Of a DNA stretch of 64,000 nt, positions 59,801-64,000 are shown in pieces (positions within the stretch are counted from its first letter, which is position 1; each line of letters opens with the position of its first letter). This DNA is from Branchiostoma floridae (taxonomy: Eukaryota > Chordata > Leptocardii > Amphioxiformes > Branchiostomatidae): positions 16,226,601 to 16,290,600 of the forward strand of contig NC_049984.1 of NCBI RefSeq assembly GCF_000003815.2, in the 5' to 3' direction. The notes beneath the pieces were generated by a model. It did no database searches, was not told the origin of the DNA, and saw only the letters and a list, made by a program, of their open reading frames with translations. Position numbers and translations under genes: made by a program.

Positions 59801-62800
59801 AAATTACTGTATGTTTGCATAATTCACAAAAACGTAGTTGTCTTAAAACATGCAGATATGTTTGCATTACAATCTGTTCAAATCTGTGGTAAATACAGAG
59901 GCAAAAAATATAATTTAGATTTTGTGAAGGATACATCTGTTTCAAATTCTTCTTTTTCTCTGACGGTGGAAAATATTGTAATCAAAGATAAGAACAGGAA
60001 ACGATCTCACCAGGCCATGCAAATTACAAACATAGTTTGAATTCATACTCTAGAAACCTGGCTTGGACTGTTAGGAGCTGATGAATATATTCAACAAGTC
60101 TTAACTGCATATTTTAGCATACCAAAATACTGCTAATGTTAAAGTTGCCCTGGTTTTCTGTCTATAGAGCGCTTGCCATATGTTTCACTCAATCGTTTAC
60201 ATAACAGAAACAACGTGGCTCGACAACTGTAAAGCTTTTTGCTGATATTTCTGACGGTCGTAAGAGATCAACGGATTCATGACAATAGCTCTTCTATAAT
60301 CTACATGTAGATACCTCTTTGGTATTTTGGTATCGTCGGAAATATACTTCAAAGAATACTTTTGTGCTTGGTCAATATTCACAGAATTTACTGGTATATT
60401 TGGAACACAGAAATGCGCATTCTGTAGTCTGCACAAGTGTGATATATCCATAGCTACACAGCATTGCCAATGCTTCCTAACTAATAACTAAAGATATATG
60501 CATTATAAGAATTGTGGTAACTATTTATTCTAATTCTTTAGGCACGTTTAGATATTTGGAATGAGTATTAGGATGTCTGATGATATAGTTACTTGATCAA
60601 ACACTTCCAGAAAGTCAACGAAAACTGGAATATGTTATTCGTCTGATATTCTAAAAGTTTGTTGACGCAAACATGACCGAATTCCAAGATGGGGACAAAA
60701 ATAACTACATGCAGTTGCAACGTTGCCATTTTGACATCACGTAAACAAATTGTATCAAAACACATTATGAAGGTTTTTGTTACAAAATTTGACCAAATGC
60801 CACCATAAGAAAACACATGTATAGCATCCGCGAGAAAACGTTTCATTCATTTATTTGTTACACTTTGGTGACTGCTGTACAAAATTGAATAGATAGTATC
60901 TATGTCAACGAAGCAACATCAATAAACTTAAGTTACTTGGGGCTGAATTTGACATTTTTACGTGTCTAAACGGCTAGAAAATACGAGTTGTCTGTTGGTT
61001 GGCTCCATTCTGAGCTCTATGTGTGTGCTTTAAGTTTTTATTTGGAATCATGATTGTTTTGATGTAAAAACAAAAGCATAATTTACGACAGACTAGGAGA
61101 ATTATGATTACTTGTGACAAACATCAGACAATATCCGGTACAGACAAAATTAGACAACTCACAGCATGCATTCACTATGGCTTCACAACTTTAAAGAGGG
61201 TTTATGTTCTAAATTTAGAGGGTACAGATTTCATCATACTAGTGCGTTTGTTGGAAATCCAGATGTAAGATTGCCAGTAACATGGTCTTATAGTCTCATA
61301 ATGCTGTGATAGTTTTCGAAAATGTTGTCCATATAAAGACCAGCTGGTACGTTTTCATTACAATATTACAGGAAAGCATGTGTTGAGGTTTACAGACTAA
61401 ACAAAAAAATCAAGATATTAATTCGGTAGCGTCCACGAAGCCTTTCTACAGAGGTTTGTACCGTAGAATTCGTAAAAGAAGTGGAATATTTGACGAAGAC
61501 AGTCAGTTGGAATGCTACATTTTCCATAGCAAGGTCGTAAGCCATACTCCTCTGGCCGTCTTACTCCTCTTGGAAGTTATCTGTCTATTCTGACCAACTT
61601 CTGTTATGTTTTCACAGACCTATGGAGTCTGGTAGATGCAAATAAATTGGCACATGTATCGGTATTTCATTTAACATTGATTACCGTGTGTGTATATAGA
61701 ACGCAGCAACTGGGATTGTATCGTAATGCATGTCATAAATATATAATGATTCCATGCATTAAAGATACATATCCGCAATCTGATCTGCCAAAGTATAATG
61801 ACACGGATACAAAAGGCAGTTTAGAACAGACTACTTGTATAATACTCGTCTTTTCTGTAAATAGACGTATGAGACAGACAGCGTGATTGTTGCTTTCATT
61901 TTTATTCGCACTCTTAGCAAGAAAGCAAAATACACAACAAAAAATTACATGGCATAATCTTTCTATTGCCAAATCATAGACATACTATCTACTGACAACA
62001 AATACCTATCTTTTACAATTAACTATACAAAGACGAACAACTGCAACTCAGACTAGAATAAGTGATTGCTTCTTTTTCCCTCGGATATTCGTTGAATATG
62101 GCAATACTCACTGTACAGCAAAACATAAGAAGAAGCTTTGAATTTTCAGTTTTGCCCTAAAAAGTTTCCTAGACATGAATATTAAGCTCAGCCGTAATTT
62201 GATACCAAATATAGATAACATATCAACTGGTATGTTATGTAAAATGGACAGATGAATTTTAGCTACAGGTAATGTCAAAACCACTAATATGTTTGATACG
62301 CGTGTATTTGCTAAACCAGCTGCATAGAATAATCAACGTACAAGGAAAACATGGATACATGTATTTGGAAATCTAAATGTATACTTCAAGTTCTATATAC
62401 TTTGATATATATATACATAAACTTTAACACATAAAAACACGGATAGTGTAAATGTATATTTGACATATATGCTTTATTTGTGCAATGCAAAGGAAGCAAA
62501 AGCGTATACATATATACTGTAATAACAGTTAACCCGACATTCTATTCGCTGGAGTTTAAATCATTTTTATTCTGCACGAGATAGATAACATAAAAACATA
62601 ATGAAAAAATTGACAATTCTTTATCTTATACCTTATTATCATCAGGAGGGCGGACGGCAAAGACAGTATAACGTATACTAGTTACCGAGTGCATGGGACA
62701 TTTTAGTTGTTGTCTATAAATAATTACGAGTATATTACAAGTTTTAGAGATACTAAAAAACATGTTTTTACGTCTCAATTTATGCTCTGTGCAACATTTC

Positions 62801-63850
62801 ACAAAGCACTATGTCACAATCAGAGAGTAAGAAGAGAGTATACGTGTTATGGAAACATATATCGAAATGTTTCATTTACTGTCAAAACTGTACTATTCAG
62901 AATAGTTAAAATCCTGAATATGAACACCGTATTCTATGCACCAAACAGCACATTCAAAGTTGGGTTAACCTGGCAAATCGAAGAAATAACACATTAACCT
63001 GCTATATACATGAATATATGGTGCAGCGTATTTCTTAATGTGAGCGGGACGACTAAACCTATGTACATTGAATTTTACTTGCGTGCTGTGCAGTAACTGA
63101 TGCAAAGTTGATACCGTGTTTGCAACGGAATTTGTAATTACAATCCATAATTTGCACTATGATATCTCTAGTCTCCAGAGACGATACTCGAGATAGCTAT
63201 TCATGTTCGGTTTTTGCCCTGGGCAGAAAACTATTCAACAATTTAATTTTTCTTTGGATGCATGTCAAGCAATGGTGCAATTTACTGCAGTGTGGTCAGT
63301 AAGATTATGTGGTCTTGATAACTTCTTTCGTTAAAAAAGTTGACTTATCTACCAGCTTCCTGATTCCTGCACCAGATATGATATCATCGCAGAACAAGAT
63401 TTATTCTGTTGTTGCAATTGTTGCTGTAGAAAAGTAATATGTATGTTAAAACAGTAGAAACGCATGAACTATGGTCGTAATATTCATCCCATTCGTGACC
63501 GTATTGCCAGTGTGTCATATGTGGTTTGCAACATAAACAATGTATTAAACAAATCTGTGTCATGTTAGCTTCTATATCATATCTTTTGACATCCATTTTG
63601 TCGTTCAATTTGTGCCGACACTGTTGATATTAAAATGATTTTGATTAATCCTTGTAGTCAAATGCTTTACTAAAAAGTCAATTCAGAGAAGTTTCTTCTA
63701 GATCATGTTTCCGGAAATATTACTTTTATCAAACGTTGACCGTGCGTGTTACCAAAACCATACTAACAAACCACACTGTGACAACCCTCTACCAAACATG
63801 TGAACACATGCCCAGCACGTAACAAAAATACTGCGGTTTGATTTGATAAC
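56838..63850. other. Upstream of ESRP; no gene seen
   Basis: Moderately GC-balanced to about 58.3 kb, then AT-rich. No exon with recognisable protein similarity; the longest frame (57358-57819, minus) shows no domain. No tRNA or clear MITE found. May contain ESRP enhancers, but nothing in the sequence proves it. Confidence 0.4.
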
Positions 63851-64000
63851 TTCCGCGACATTCGAGCAGTCGGCGCCATTTTGGGTCATATCCGCGCCGA
63901 CCAGTGCGGGTATGGTGGCGGGTGTTTTTCCCGCGCTGTCATGAGGATATGGGTCATCACTTCTCGGTATTCCCCCCTCAGTGATGTCGTCTAAACCACA
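63851..64000. promoter_or_regulatory. GC-rich block at right edge, possible promoter of next gene
   Basis: Sharp rise in GC and CpG after several kb of AT-rich DNA ('gcgccattttggg', 'ggtggcgggtg', 'cccgcgctg'). Inverted CCAAT or TATA elements are not obvious. Could be a promoter or a 5' exon cut by the window. Confidence 0.25.

Overview
The window looks like nuclear DNA of an invertebrate chordate, most likely a lancelet (amphioxus, Branchiostoma). This is an inference. Coding sequence is sparse and split by introns with GT/AG ends. The two recognisable genes are closest to vertebrate families (ESRP splicing regulators and histamine H3/H4-type receptors). The rest is full of tRNA-derived SINEs, short inverted-repeat elements, (GT)n tracts with a shared flank, and local duplications. 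There are three assembly gaps (8882-9577, 22156-22379, 54226-54325). I see no prokaryotic operon, CRISPR array, rRNA gene or canonical tRNA gene.

Layout. 1-34.1 kb holds no protein gene that I can defend. It contains a CRE-palindrome-bearing repeat at the left edge, an orphan CCAAT/TATA promoter-like block near 1.7-1.9 kb, a degenerate array of non-coding modules (about 6.9-14.7 kb), several MITE-like elements (11912-12143, 15682-16099, 19078-19309, 23996-24170, 28780-29361), SINEs (16856-17196, 21322-21560, and 31712-31995 on the minus strand) and young direct duplications (24475-24800, 30260-31047). 34432-36191 (+) is a two-exon, 447-residue amine GPCR with histamine H3/H4 hallmarks. 40090-56726 (-) is a 14-coding-exon ESRP/Fusilli gene encoding 720 residues. 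I rebuilt it exon by exon, and every intron phase matches. The two genes converge tail to tail. 57-64 kb is mostly AT-rich sequence without recognisable exons, ending in a GC-rich block.

The two genes have unrelated jobs: one is a membrane receptor for a biogenic amine, the other an RNA-binding regulator of epithelial alternative splicing. The most interesting details are in the ESRP 3' end. A complete-looking fourth RRM is encoded there, where vertebrate ESRPs appear to keep only its first half, and the exon that opens this RRM ends in two donors four bases apart. The stronger-looking donor would truncate the protein within RRM4. In the transposon-rich part, one MITE insertion is dated relative to its host repeat by empty sites in sibling copies, and another has a perfect 8-bp target duplication.
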